Assembly (NCBI GenBank): GCA_029931535.1
Contig: JAQPZY010000659.1
Span: 124,001 to 188,000 of the forward strand
Reading direction: 5' to 3'
Length of the DNA: 64,000 bases
Origin: Margaritifera margaritifera
Taxonomy: Eukaryota > Mollusca > Bivalvia > Unionida > Margaritiferidae
This document shows positions 11,990 to 22,916 of the stretch, piece after piece. The notes under the pieces are model-generated. The model searched no databases, was not told the DNA's origin, and saw nothing but the letters and a program-made list of their open reading frames with translations. Position 1 is the stretch's first letter. Each line of letters begins with the position of its first letter. Made by a program: the position numbers and the translations under genes.

Positions 11990-12625
11990 CACCACAGTGG
12001 CCATCTTAAAATTTATTTTATCAACATGGGGTTTTCACTAAAAGACTTCTTATGATGTTAGTTGGTCCTAAACAAAACTGGTGCCAATCTGATGCCCAAT
12101 ATGACCACCATAGTGGTCATCTTTAAAATCTTCTCAGTATTGCTTCTGAACAAAAAGTAATATTGGTATGGGGTTTTCAACATAAGACTTATTATGATGT
12201 CTAGTTGGTCCTAAATTAAAAGGGTGCTGCTTGCCCATCCAGTATGGCTGTCACAGTGACCATCTTGAAAATCTTGTCACCCCACATCTCCTGAATGGAT
12301 GGTCATATCAACATGGGGTTTTACTGAATGACTTATAATGATATCTTGCTGGTCCTAAATGAAAATGGTGCTGCACAGACATCCAGTATGGCCACCACAG
12401 TGGCCATCTTGTAAATCTTGCTATCAACTTCTTATGATGTCTAGTTGGTCCTAAATGGAAATGGTGTCAATCTTGAAAAACTTGTTATTGTGACTTCTCC
12501 AAAACAGAAAGTCATATCAATATGGGGTGTCCACCAGAAGAATTCTTGTGATGTCTTGTTGGTTCTAAATGAAAATGGTGCCAATCTGATATCCGCAGCA
12601 GCTAATTAGAAAATCTTGTTATTGC
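11990..12625 (-). repeat. ~150-bp satellite, about 4-5 copies, reverse orientation
   Basis: Each copy has ATGGCCACCACAGTGGCCAT, then AACATGGGGTTTTCA, then TGGTCCTAAATGAAAATGGT. The reverse complement of this series recurs at 53.37-54.06 kb and 54.96-55.22 kb, so the family is present in both orientations in the window. Confidence 0.8.
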
Positions 12626-13189
12626 AGAAGAATATCACAGATGGTTTCAACACTCGGCAGTTAAAAGGAAGAAATGATCTTATATTGAATTCCTAGAAAT
12701 TCTCTTTGGCCAGTAGAGTATCAGTTTCTGCCTAGGGACTCTTGTTTCTGTACTGTGTACATGTATGTAATACCTTTAGGCATCTAACCTTGGATTAATA
12801 TTGCTTTTAATTCTACTTTGGAGTCGATAGTTTATTAACCTTAGTTTTGGTTTTCAAAGATTCAGTGCCATTTGGGTGATTATAGACTCCATTTCAGTAA
12901 TTTAATATTGTTGGCCTAACTGCTAAACCCTGTCTAAATATGTGTTATGTACACATGTGTTCTGTAGTTACACTGTTTTATTTCTAACTCATGCAAACTT
13001 CTTAAAGGGATAATTGGGTCAAAATGTAACAAGTCAGTGGAACACTATGCAATTTGACTGATAATAAAACGATATTCGCTTGACATTCGGGAACAGTTTT
13101 GCAGTACATGTCATGTTGACTGAAAGAATGTATGTTACCAAATGAAGTTATATCTGCATCAACTTAAACTAAGTATACGAGTTTAACTT
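12626..13189. other. Unassigned DNA beside the DIRS relic
   Basis: On the - strand this is where the catalytic C-terminus of the DIRS recombinase would continue, but no HxxR or catalytic Tyr context is visible. The element appears truncated here. Confidence 0.4.
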
Positions 13190-13480
13190 CTACTGTATTA
13201 GCTCTCCCCCATAATGCCTGAATGTGTTGGAAATCATGGAGCAATATGCCCTGAATGTAACAAGAGCTAAGTTTTTCTCCTCGATGAACCAGAGAAAGGA
13301 TCTGACAGATGAGAGATCGAAGCATTCAAGTGGATGATGTTGTTTTCTCTGCACCAGTCCCTTAAAACTTGCCACTTTGCCACACTTGCCTTCAAAGTGG
13401 AGGGCCTTCTGGCTCATGGGATTCTCTCCACGATTGAAGGTTAGAACTCTTTTCTATGCATGACTCTCTTGACAAGAGCC
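13190..13480 (-). pseudogene. DIRS tyrosine recombinase, N-terminal part only
   Basis: The open stretch 13417-13190 holds HPLECFDLSSVRSFLWFIEE followed by TFRAYCSMISNTFRHYG. This fits the SAM-like N-terminal domain of DIRS recombinases, where a segment like SVVLDFLQ...GLSYSTLRVYVSAIS is usual. It stops before the catalytic domain (no R, HxxR or Tyr), so it is a fragment. A recombinase C-terminus from another DIRS copy is at 21.3-21.8 kb. Confidence 0.72.
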
Positions 13481-13502
13481 AAGTGGGACATCTATTGCCA
13501 AG

Positions 13503-14170
13503 TCAAGTAGACCATTCATCCATGACTTGTTCCATCTGAGAGGTGCTACCAGAACTACTTAAGTCTGGTTTCTGATTTTCTGAATGACTTTCAGGATCAG
13601 AACAGTCAGTGGGACGGCATAGCCCCAAATCCCCTCCCAAATGATTGCCAGAGCATCCATGACCTAGGGCTCTGGATTCAGGATGGGAGAGAAAAAAGGT
13701 GGACAGCTTGTGATTCGAGCTTGTTTGCAAGAGATCTATCATCAGATGCCCCCAGCATGTGCAACTCTGCTGAAAGATCAACGGGTTAAGGGACAGCTCA
13801 GTGTGCAGATTCTGACCCCTTCTTCACAGAAAATGGACCTAACATTATATCTGCTGGGAATGTGTCTGATCTGGACTGTTATCGTGTTCTGGGAGCACCA
13901 TTGTAGAAGGTCCCAGGGCAGTGCATGTAAGTCAGGTGAAATGGTCCCCCCTGTTTGTTGTTGTGGAAGACCACTAAAGAATTGTCCAACATTATGAGGA
14001 TCAATTTTCCACACATTTGATCTCTCCAGCAATGAAAGGTGTTTGTCATAACATTCATTTCCAGACAGTTTATATGGAGTGCCTGCTCCTCTGGGCTCCA
14101 GTTGCTGCTTACCATGGTGAAGCAAGACAACAGGTGAGCCCTCCAGCCAGACAAACTGGCGTCCATACAA
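13503..14170 (-). pseudogene. DIRS RNase H and following spacer
   Basis: RNase H would remove the RNA strand during replication. Visible on the - strand from 14166: MDASLSGWRAHL, then NWSPEEQALHINCLEMN, then IMLDNSLVVFHNNKQGG. The last resembles the DNTTVVAYINKQGG core of DIRS RNase H, with the metal-binding Asp still there. A frame change follows, giving LHALPWDLLQWC and HIPSRYNV. After it, about 13690-13610 reads like the IDLFATR...NNKLPTF...ALG...DA spacer of DIRS elements. At least one frameshift and a stop break it. Confidence 0.8.
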
Positions 14171-14259
14171 ACTGTAGCATCAGGTTTAGGGTTCTCTAGA
14201 GCAATTTCTGCAATAAGCTATTGTTTGTCTGCCACTGACGCAGGAATGTTTTATCTTGG

Positions 14260-15360
14260 TCAAAATCGTAACGTGCTGATCCAGGGGTGAAACCGAGTAA
14301 GCAGTGCCATCTGCAAAGGACACATATTAAAGTAACCTAGGAGAATCAAAACTGCTGCTGCATTGAATAGGCTGACGAGTTGCAGAAACTCTCTTGCAGA
14401 AACCCACTTCCTGTTTGAGATTGCCACAGAGAGGTCAAGAATGCAAGCAATATGTATTTGAGGGAGATTTACGAGATTGAGATGGGTAAAAAATTCCATA
14501 CCCAAGTGCACGAAGCGTTGGGAGAGGACAGATCCAACTCCTCTCAATTCACCAGAAAGCCCAGGTGGGTGTAAAGAGAAATAAAGCTGTTTATTTTCTA
14601 TAGCAAAACAGAAATTACCTGGCATTTCTGAAGGACATTGTTCAGGTACACTGAAGTCGCTGCCAACGAGATCCTCAGCAATGAGACAACAGTTTACTGT
14701 TTTTTGTAAAAATGCCCATGGGCTGAGATTGAGGCCAAGAGGCAGGGTTTGTTCCTCAGAAGGCAAATCATAGAAACTTTCACGACATTGGATGGACATG
14801 GACATAAAAGTATTTGTTGTTCAGATTGAAGCTGATCACAAACTCCTCCCTCTTGATGGAAAGGCAAACCGAATACTACGTTTCCATTTTGAACTTTGAT
14901 GCATGTATGTATGTGTTGAGTGGGCTGAGGTCTATTACCGATTGACATTGGCTTTTAGCACCAGAAAAAGCCTGAAGTAAAATCCTGGAGAGTTCAGTTT
15001 GCAAACTCTCTCCACCACCTGCTTTTAGAGTAATTGCATTATTTCCTCCATTAAATCTCTGCCTTCACTGGATCTGTTGGGATTTCTGTGATTGAGGGGG
15101 AACATGACAGGGAAGGGGACTAGGTAAATTAAATCTGAAGCCCCTCCCAAACTACTTGGATCACCCATTCATTCTCCGGTAAAAGACTGATCCAAGCTTG
15201 CAGAAAACAGAAGTCTTGTACCAACTGGAAGCTTCTCCATGGGCAGCGGGGTTAGCAAGTCATTGATGATTATTGGGAAGCTTGGGGAAAGAGAAACTTG
15301 CTTCCTTTCCCCTTTATTAGCTTGTCTTCTGGGATGAAATTCTGTTTCCATCTGTAACTA
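14260..15360 (-). pseudogene. DIRS reverse transcriptase, decayed
   Basis: Order on the - strand: LPVGTRLLF (pre-RT segment, about 15220), VIDLSPLNTYIHA and SKFKME (about 14910, fingers), a damaged palm with LPLGLNLSPWAFLQK (about 14720), then QRFVHLGMEFFTHLNLV and SAREFLQLVSLFNAAAVLIL with MCPLQMALL (about 14530-14290, thumb/connection). The segment that should carry YLDDWL is missing or scrambled, which removes catalytic Asp residues. Several frame changes occur. The nearest family pattern is DIRS RT from fish and invertebrates. Confidence 0.78.
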
Positions 15361-16953
15361 AACTGTAGCCAAAAATGCTGTTGTTGTTGATTGGGATTCT
15401 GCTGCCTATAAACCTGCCTCTGATCATCTCTCCATTGTGGCAGAGATTGCTGAGGTCAGAAAGGTGGAGAAGGTAAGGAGAGATGGCGAGGCACCTCCTG
15501 CAGTACCCGCTCCTGCACTTCCTCTATACCAATGCCTAACAACTGAGGGCAACCAAACAGCACAGAGCATAGAGTCAAAGAGTGGTGAGGTTTCAGAGAT
15601 GACGATTGCAGAAATGTGGTTCATTGTATTAAATCTAGACGGTGTCACGATTCAATATATTTTCTCCACCGTAGCCTTAAAACTGACTTCTGTCCTCTCC
15701 ATGGTAGGATCAGAGCTAGGAGGCAGATCAAGGTTGTCCCCGCACTCACTGTGGGGTTTGTCTTCATCTGGCAAAGTTCCATGTCTGCATAACTAGGTAG
15801 CATGGATGTAATAGTACCATCATCCCGATGCATCAGCTGGTATTTTCCCACCAGATATATTAAAAAGTTGTGCCTACTGGCAATGCTGAAGGCAAGACAA
15901 CTGGCTGTACAGAAGGACGGCTGGACAGATTCATTACACTGGTCACCATATGTATATGTATGGATTGCCAGTATGCAGAATGGCCCATAAAAAAGACTGA
16001 TCTCTGCTCACTTGGTATGCACAGACTGCCTGATGGCTGAACTGGAGGGTTCACCACCAAAACAATGGCATTTTGGTTTGGTTTGGTTTTATGGGTTTAA
16101 CTCCATTTTTCAGCATATGTTAGGCTATACATGGCAGTCAGTATATCTGGTGGAGGAAGAACCCGGGAAGAACCACCGACCCACAGGAAGCTACTGGCAA
16201 GCTTTCTCACATAACCACATTGGCCGAGCCCAAGACTCAAACCCATGCGGGCAGAGGTGAGATGGCAGTGATCAGTAAAGGCAAGTGTCTTAGACCACTC
16301 GGCTACCAGGGGCCCCAAATGGCATTTTGGTGACTGCTGGTAACAAAATTCGACCAGATCAGTTCTGCACCCAATGCTCCCTGTAGGCCCTAAGGCCATG
16401 CTCGAGCATGCAGGGGGCTTATGCCCACTGGACTGTCAATTATCAGGAGGACACTCTCCCAGCATTTCAAAGCAATATGAGAAAGTACCAAAGTGGGGGT
16501 CGGGGAAAAAACACTCCCAATGAAAGCAACTGCACTATTGTCTCTTGAATTAATCTCCTCATTTGCATCTCCAGGAAGGTATTAGCATGGTATAGTATGG
16601 ACACATCAGGTGGCACCAAGTTGTCCATCTCAAGCTGCCAAGATGTGACGGCAGGTGATGGCTCTTTGCAAGGAATCTTGAATCTTTGGGGGGGTGGGGG
16701 GGAGGGGGCCACTATACTCATGACTGATGCTGAATTCTGGCATAGGCCTCAGATGTCCCTCTCTGATGATTTTGATTTCGTCTTTCTCTCCCACTTTCAG
16801 ACTTTTCCTCAGGAATAAAGATCAGGTCCCCTCTGACCAGGAACCATAAACACTATAAGGTGCTGTTGAAGTACATCTCATACAAATGAGACAAGTGACA
16901 TGATTGTCCTCACTAATCTTGAACTTGTCACACCGAGTACATTTGGTCTCCAT
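15361..16953 (-). pseudogene. DIRS gag-like region with N-terminal CxxC zinc motif
   Basis: The ATG at 16953-16951 begins METKCTRCDKF and continues to CLICMRC, a paired CxxC arrangement like the start of DIRS gag proteins. Further on, the - strand shows YHANTFLEMQMRRLIQETI (about 16570) and a Gln-rich tail RQQNPNQQQQHF (about 15390). Frames are interrupted, and the SINE at 16077-16317 splits it. The gag identity of the middle part rests on position more than on similarity. Confidence 0.6.
16064..16330 (-). mobile_element. tRNA-derived SINE inserted in the DIRS gag
   Basis: SINE body 16077-16317 on the - strand. The 5' end has a tRNA-like part: A box GTAGCCGAGTGGTCTAAG, about 45 nt later B box GGTTTGAGTCT. 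The 3' tail is GGAGTTAAACCC followed by an AAACC-type repeat, as in metazoan Meta/CORE-like SINEs of bivalves (inference). A 13-bp target duplication AATGGCATTTTGG flanks it at 16064-16076 and 16318-16330. The perfect duplication suggests it is younger than the DIRS copy it sits in. Confidence 0.88.
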
Positions 16954-17590
16954 TGTGTTCTGAAAAGACAATAAATGACAAGAAAAATGGGCAATAACAA
17001 CCTGAAAATGTCAACAATAAGTATAGCACCCATACTAAGACAAATAATAACAATTCAACAGGTGTTTACAGAACAAATACAGCCCATACATATGGGTTAC
17101 CAATAATGCATGCGACTTACCAGGTCAGAAAAAACGAAGTCTACAAACTTAGAAAATTTTAAAAGTTATTCACTAAAAATCACAAATAAAGTTACCAGTC
17201 CTTTGCAGATACCTTAAAACAATATTACAGAACACTTAATTGAAGGATGAATATAATTAACGAAGATCTTGAAGGATTAACGGGTAACCACTTAACAGGG
17301 CAAGGGTAGGTAATGGGTAAGAGTTTCTTCCCTTTGTGATATAGTGATGGTTAAGATAACATATGCATCTTCCAGGATTACTGTATTAGAGAGGTAGCAG
17401 AGCTTATTTCGTAACAGCAATGTGATTGGGAAATGTATTCGAATGAGAAATTAAAGCTCAGAACCATAGTATTTGCCACAAGACACACCAACATTAGACC
17501 CATGTGGGCCTGAAACCACTCACCTGGCTTACATAATTAACACGTGGTTTGTACAGCCCCCAAGATTTGTTTCTCAAGGACTTTTCAAGG
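16954..17590. other. Unassigned DNA upstream of the DIRS gag
   Basis: Would hold the DIRS 5' untranslated region and terminal repeat. I could not define an end. Confidence 0.35.
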
Positions 17591-18010
17591 ACTTCCATTA
17601 GTTTTCATGGGGTATTTTTCTTATGGAAAATGAACTTTATCCATATGTTGTTCTTTATTTATCACTGTATAAATATAAACAAAAGTAGAAGAAACAACAC
17701 TTAACTAATTAGCATGCTACTAAAGCAAATGGCTCTACTCCATCTGTTAACTATCTGTGTCATGTCATTAGATCCACCCAATTTTATCCCATTTTATTTA
17801 TCTATTCAGTATTTTTGGAAAACATTTAAATGACAGATTTTGAATTTTAGAAGTGATTTAATTTATGTATTCGGAAAAATTCAAGGAGTTTTGGGAAAAT
17901 TTCAAGGAGTTTGTCAAGAAATTAAAAAACTTTTCAAGGATAAAGCCAACTTTTTCAAAAATCAAGGAGTTTTCAAGTCATCCCATCAAGTTCAAGGATT
18001 TTTTAAGGTT
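17575..18010. repeat. CAAGGA-rich degenerate repeat
   Basis: TTTTCAAGGACTT and TTCAAGGAGTTTT phrases recur about 9 times between 17575-17600 and 17880-18005 with irregular spacing. Overlapping + frames rich in Lys and Phe come from it. Confidence 0.55.
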
Positions 18011-18039
18011 GTACAAGCCATGTAAACAGTTGACCATTT

Positions 18040-18560
18040 CACTGCTCTTGCTTATAATCAAAGTCATCCAAAATCTTGATCATATAAACCCATTAACCAA
18101 GTTTTATACAAATTGGATAAGAAACAGTCTGTAGATCTAGAGATGTAACAAGCTCAGCCAATCAGATGTAAGATTACCTTTATTGAACCCATCCAAGATC
18201 TTGATGACATAAGCCAATATTTCAAAAGTTTGATCAAAAATGGGTCAGAAATACGGCTTCCAGAGTGGTAGCAAGCTCTGCTGCCAATCAGATACAAGGG
18301 TCACAGTGGCATATTTCATTGGTAAGAATAGTACTCAGATAAAAATTGCCTGATAACCTAGTTTCAAAACTACCATTATAACTGTGCCAGAGAAATGAAC
18401 TTGTACACAAAAATTTATCAAACTCAGTGAGCCTTAAGTATAGGTCATGGTGACTTACTTTCATGGTAAGGATTCTGTTTGTAAGGTGATGAATACCCTC
18501 CTTATGTTTAACCACTCTTCAAGTAATAGTGCCTACTGTATTCTTTCTAAAAACTAGCCA
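18040..18560. repeat. Diverged ~125-bp tandem repeat
   Basis: CATCCAAGATCTTGAT-like, AACAAGCTCAGCCAATCAGA-like and GGTCACAGTGGC-like phrases recur about two to three times. Strongly diverged. Confidence 0.5.
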
Positions 18561-18569
18561 TCATAAGAA

Positions 18570-18985
18570 TGGCTGATCACAAATGACTGACAGCAGCTAT
18601 TACAAATATAAAATGAACATAATTTTGCAAGTTCACGTCCAGTGACCTGGACTTTTGATCTATCAATCAGACTCAATACAGAATTGCCCTTCCTCAAATA
18701 TAATGCAAAACTGAAGTTGATTTAACTTGGGTGTGCCAAACTGGAGTCAAGTAGACTCATCATGTGGAACACAAAATGACAAGTTTAGTTCCTGTAACCT
18801 TGACCTATGACCACTGGGTACTAGAATAAATAGGAAAGGGGGGGGGGGAATATTCCCCCAGGATTTTCAGTTCTAGAGAAGACCCCCAAGACTGGAGGTA
18901 AATTGTAATTTTTATCTTAGAATTTACAAATGCTTTTATTCAATCACTACATGATAAAAACAAAAAGAATAAAAACAACAAAAGA
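18570..18985. other. Unassigned DNA
   Basis: A GGGGGGGGGG tract lies near 18840. No gene seen. Confidence 0.35.
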
Positions 18986-18988
18986 TAT

Positions 18989-19497
18989 GTTATGATGAAT
19001 ATGGGATGAAATCTTCCTGGGTTATGTCAGTGTTGCAAGTTAATTGTTCATTATTTGATGGAAGCTGTACAATTAGAAAAATTGTCATTTTCACAAGCAG
19101 TCATTGACATAATGAGATCTGTCTGTGTGTCCTCTGAGATTTCTACATCAGAAGTGTCTGGTTCTGATTTAACAGAAATTAAGACTGTATCATTGAAGCT
19201 GCTGGTCTGAAAATAAATAAGACATTATGCAACATTTGTCTTATGACTGATTAAATACTTAGTTTCCTTTACCTATAACATGATGTCATTTTCTGCCCAT
19301 AAAACAGTGAAAAATGTGACATACAAACATTGTTTCTGCATGACTTCCAAGACTTTGCTGCTAAACTGATCAAACTTAGTACATGCACCTGGTAAAATAA
19401 GAACTGGGTATCTGGTCCAAGCATCTATTCTGTGCCATGTACCAGGTGATTATTTTTAAGAATTACATTCTTTGTGCCTTAAAGGTTTTGATGGACT
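18989..19497 (-). repeat. Segmental duplication of 30152-30696
   Basis: About 500 bp, direct orientation, 11 kb apart, about 85% alike by eye. It covers part of a coding exon, its splice acceptor and about 290 bp of the upstream intron. Both copies end at AAGGTTTTGATGGAC. Confidence 0.88.
19051..19206 (-). pseudogene. Diverged duplicate of a BTB-like-gene exon
   Basis: On the - strand an acceptor (TTATTTTCAG, as in the parent exon) is followed by a phase-0 frame TSSFNDTVLISVKSEPDTSD and continuing to EDTQTDLIMSM, ending at TAA 19051-19053 (51 codons). It is clearly homologous to the start of the exon at 29790-30386. A small deletion after NFSN shifts the frame and creates the stop; the old frame resumes as NTDITQEDF. 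The surrounding 18989-19497 is duplicated with it. Because the acceptor and phase are kept, it could act as an alternative last exon; otherwise it is a pseudo-exon. Only RNA data can decide. Confidence 0.75.
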
Positions 19498-20150
19498 AGT
19501 ATATAAAGTATTCATGTTTTACTGAATTAGTCTACATCTGGCCCATTAGCCGCTCTATAAACATTTAGGTTTTATTGGTTCAATTTAGTGCCCAAAAGAC
19601 ACCTGGAACCAAAAAGTTCCGTCAGTTTTCAGAGTACAGGGGTTCTGGTTTATTGAATTAATTTTATTGAACTTAACAAAGGAAAAATTCTGTACAAGAA
19701 AACCAATTCAGTTTTGAGAGGATTTCTGTTTACTAAAGTTTTGATCTAGAGAGGTTTTAGTGTACATAAAAACTTAAATAAATAAACAAACATAAATAAA
19801 TAATTACATGTTCTGCCTGTATATTTGCATAAATGTTAATCTTTGCTTATGTATGGCTTCTTGCAGTCAGGGAGGAAGTCATCAAATTCATGACTATTAC
19901 CTCTAAGATGTTAGTCGTGGAAACACATATGTAATACAGTTTTAAAAAATGTTTACTTAACCTTAACAATGCAGTCATCAGAGCTTGGGATTCAATTTAT
20001 TTAACTGTGATATTCAAAACTCCCTCCCTTAAATTAACTTTAACACATGCTTCATTCACACTCCTTCACACATATGTAGTCCATTGGAACTTTATATACT
20101 ATATTAAATGTAATCCGCACACACTCATCATTCTGGTCAAAACTTGTATA
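19498..20150. other. Unassigned DNA
   Basis: AT-rich with no clear repeat or exon. Confidence 0.35.
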
Positions 20151-20154
20151 CAAG

Positions 20155-20640
20155 TGCATGGATTTTAGTGGGCATGACCATATTGCATGACCTCCCCTTG
20201 ATGCCACCAGGTGTCACTAGTTTTAAGCTATATGGGTTAAATCAGTGCATGGATTTTAGTGGGCATGACCATACTGCATGACCTTCCCTTGATGCCACCA
20301 GGTGTCGCTAGTTTTAAGCTATATGGGTTAAATCATTGCATGGATTTTAGTGGGAATGACCATCTTGCATGACCTCCCCTTGATGCCACCAGGTGTCGCT
20401 AGTTTTAAGCTATATGGGTTAAATCAGTGCATGGATTTTAGTGGGCATGACCATCTTACATGACTTCCCCTTGATGCCACCAGGTGTCGCTAGTTTAAAG
20501 CTATATTGGTTAAATCAGTGCATGGATTTTAGTGGGAATGACCATCTTGCATGACCTCCCCTTGATGCCACCAGGTGTCGCTAGTTTTAAGCTATATGGG
20601 TTAAATCAGTACATGGATTTTAGTGGGCATGACCATATTG
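20155..20640. repeat. 91-bp tandem repeat, about 5.4 copies
   Basis: GATTTTAGTGGGCATGACC occurs at 20161, 20252, 20343, 20434, 20525 and 20616, exactly 91 bp apart. Copies are over 95% alike. A further partial copy, ATGATGCCACCAGGTGTCGC, lies at 20911-20941. Confidence 0.97.
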
Positions 20641-20908
20641 GGAGAGAAAGAGATTGAACCTCCTGAGTGGAGGATTCTAAACATAGTCAAAGGGAGCTAA
20701 CTCTTTTAGTATGTATATACACGTTGATCTACTTACGCCAGACAAGTGACTTGAAAAAGCAAATTTTTAAAGTAAATTATGTTTCTCTGAAAAAATTACC
20801 AGATCACATTAACATTAGGAATATAAGCTTACTACCTCCCGAATCCAGCCCTCCAAAAAGACAAAAAATGTATTTTCCATCTATATCATACAAAGGGCAA
20901 TAACCTCC
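20641..20908. mobile_element. ~268-bp insertion in the 91-bp array
   Basis: It splits the 91-bp repeat between TGACCATATTG and ATGATGCCACC. It carries CAAAGGGAGCTAACTC near its left side and CAAAGGGCAATAACC at its right end, motifs frequent in molluscan repeats (recollection, not searched). No TIR or target duplication is clear. Confidence 0.5.
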
Positions 20909-21299
20909 AAATGATGCCACCAGGTGTCGCTAGTTTTAAGCTCAGCGATGGATCAATAAGTGTGCTTGCATGGTGGGGAGGTGGGATGGTGTTAAATTAA
21001 TGTGATTGGGAAAGTATTTTCGTAGAAATATTATTTACTTTTAAAATTTGCTTTCTCCTTCAAGTATGTTCTCTGATCATATTAACGTTAGGGGAATATG
21101 TAATAGGAGGAGGGAATGCCGAGTATCCTACCTATACCTCGGGCATTCTTGAAGGAAAGAAAAACCGGATTCTCTATATGAAAGATAACCCCCCTCTCCT
21201 AAAATTTGGACCCAGCACAGCAGACAGTCACATAGCGTGTGACAATTGTAACTGGTTAAGAAGAGAGTTATTGAACTTTTCTTACCAACAAAACTGTGG

Positions 21300-21840
21300 G
21301 CAAATCCTTCAAAAGCACTAGGAATGCCCATAATGAAGGCTGTGCTGATATTAGCAAGGTCTGGTGGATGACTGGACTGCAGCCACTGGACCCACCAAAT
21401 TCAATTTTTGTCTCTGCAGAGCTAGGTCCTGGAGATAGAAACTCGAGAATGTTGACTGTGCATGCCAGCCAACATAATTCATTATGTCTCGTATCGCAAC
21501 ATTGCATTCAAAAGCGAGGCTTGCAGGATTGCTCTAATTTCATGGGCTGAAATCTTCATGAAGCTACTCTGATCTCTTGAAACTTCAGATTACGCTGAGT
21601 GTACGACCCACTTCAGCCACAAAGATAGGGCTTGAAGGGTAATGTCTTATTTCCTTAACTTGACAGAGAGGAAGAGTTGTTTTCTTTTTCCCCAAAGTAT
21701 CTCTGTGCGCATCAGGTAATGTTTGAGAGTGCAGACAGGATCTTGCAAGGAAGCTTCTCTTGACATATTATTTTAAGAGAGGGAGAGCATATGACAACTC
21801 TCTGATTGCCCACTGAAGGCAGCCTATTCTCGGCAACAAA
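21300..21840 (-). pseudogene. DIRS tyrosine recombinase, catalytic C-terminal part
   Basis: On the - strand: DPVCTLKHYLMRTEILWG, KRKQLFLSVKLRK, stop, DITLQALSLWLKW (about 21755-21610). Then ISAHEIRAILQASL (about 21560-21510), which holds the HxxR box as HEIR. After a frame change comes CNVAIRDIMNYVGW, then STFSSFYLQDL with the candidate nucleophilic Tyr (about 21430) and LVGPVAAVQ. This matches the C-terminus of DIRS recombinases. It has at least two stops and a frameshift. It lies upstream of the other DIRS relic in reading sense, so it belongs to a different or rearranged copy. Confidence 0.85.
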
Positions 21841-21929
21841 GCCTTGTTGCATCATGAGGTTCATGGAACCATCCAATCTGATCCGAACTTAGTTCGGGTC
21901 GCGTGCAACTCACTCACCCTGTATTCAGA

Positions 21930-22916
21930 AGCTAAAGCTATCAGAAAACAAGTTTTGTATGATAGTAGCTTCATCGGGGCCCTTGCTAGCAAGTACGGGA
22001 ATGTCAGAAAAGCAAAGCAGCATTAGAAGAGATACCAAGAACAAAGAAGGCATGTTGGACTAGGATCACTTCATTCCCTGAATTGGAGAAAGAACTCAGT
22101 GATTTTGTTTGTGAATGTCAACAAAACGGATACATCATCACAAGAACTACAAGTTGCCAAATGGGTCAAAGATGCATGGGACTTGATTCCATAGGAAATG
22201 ATTGCCAAATGGGTCAAAGATGCATGGGACTTGATTCCATAGGAAATGATTGCCAAATGGGTCAAAGATGCATGGGACTTGATTCCATCGGAAATGATTG
22301 CCAAATGGGTCAAAGATGCATGGGACTTGATTCCATCGGAAATGATTGCCAAATGGGTCAAAGATGCATGGGACTTGATTCCATCGGAAATGATTGCCAA
22401 ATGGGTTAAAGATGCATGGGACTTGATTCCATCGGAAATGATTGCCAAATGGGTCAAAGATGCATGGGACTTGATTCCATCGGAAATGATTGCCAAATGG
22501 GTCAAAGATGCATGGGACTTGATTCTATAGGAAATGATTGCCAAATGGGTCAAAGATGCATGGGACTTGATTCCATCGGAAATGATTGCCAAATGGGTCA
22601 AAGATGCATGGGACTTGATTCCATCGGAAATGATTGCCAAATGGGTCAAAGATGCATGGGACTTGATTCCATCGGAAATTATTGCCAAATCATTTCAAAA
22701 GTGCTGTATCAGCAATGCCTTGCATGGAACTGAGGATGACGCATAATTGATTCAGACGATGAGAAGGAGAGTGAGGAGAAGCTGAATGACACATTATCAG
22801 ATGACTTTGATGACAACGATGACATCTACGATGACAGCACACCTATAACAAATACTGAGTTTCGTGAACTGTTTGGCAATTCAAATACTGAGTCAGATTT
22901 TGAGGGATTTTATTAA
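21930..22916 (+). pseudogene. Pogo/Tigger-like transposase, internally deleted
   Basis: Reading + with frame changes: YDSSFIGALASKYGNVRKAK (HTH-like N-terminus), PRTKKACWTRI then FPELEKELSDFVCECQQNGY (CENP-B-type HTH), ITRT, VAKWVKDAWDLIP, an array of the same motif, then SFQKCCISNALHGTEDD and an acidic tail ending SNTESDFEGFY and TAA (22914-22916). The C-terminal phrase resembles the KSF.KCGISNALDGTEDD ending of pogo-type transposases. The whole DDE catalytic core between the DNA-binding part and the C-terminus is missing, and stops and a frameshift occur. It is a non-functional deletion derivative; its right TIR is at 23217-23241. Confidence 0.82.
22155..22680 (+). repeat. 48-bp in-frame minisatellite made of transposase codons
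   Basis: About 11 near-identical copies of a 48-bp unit encoding EMIAKWVKDAWDLIPS. The parental sequence reads once as VAKWVKDAWDLIP...EMIAKSF. Copies 1, 2 and 8 carry TAG instead of TCG at the Ser codon, so translation could not run through. Units are over 97% alike, so the expansion is recent relative to the decay of the transposase. Confidence 0.95.

Larger units (their letters stand above)
13190..16953 (-). mobile_element. Decayed DIRS-type retroelement
   Basis: Read on the - strand, 16953 down to 13190 gives the DIRS order: a gag-like region with a zinc motif, reverse transcriptase, RNase H, the spacer that follows RNase H in these elements, and the start of a tyrosine recombinase. Each part is recognisable but sits in different frames with stops. 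The region around the RT YxDD motif is not recognisable and the catalytic part of the recombinase is absent, so the copy is dead. The parts are listed separately. No terminal or internal complementary repeats could be recognised. The family is inferred from domain order and motifs. Confidence 0.85.

Noticed and set aside
22071..22746. Novel repeat protein of about 200 residues on the - strand or about 100 on the +
   Set aside because: The + frame is transposase-derived and has TAG stops in three units; the - frame is its shadow.
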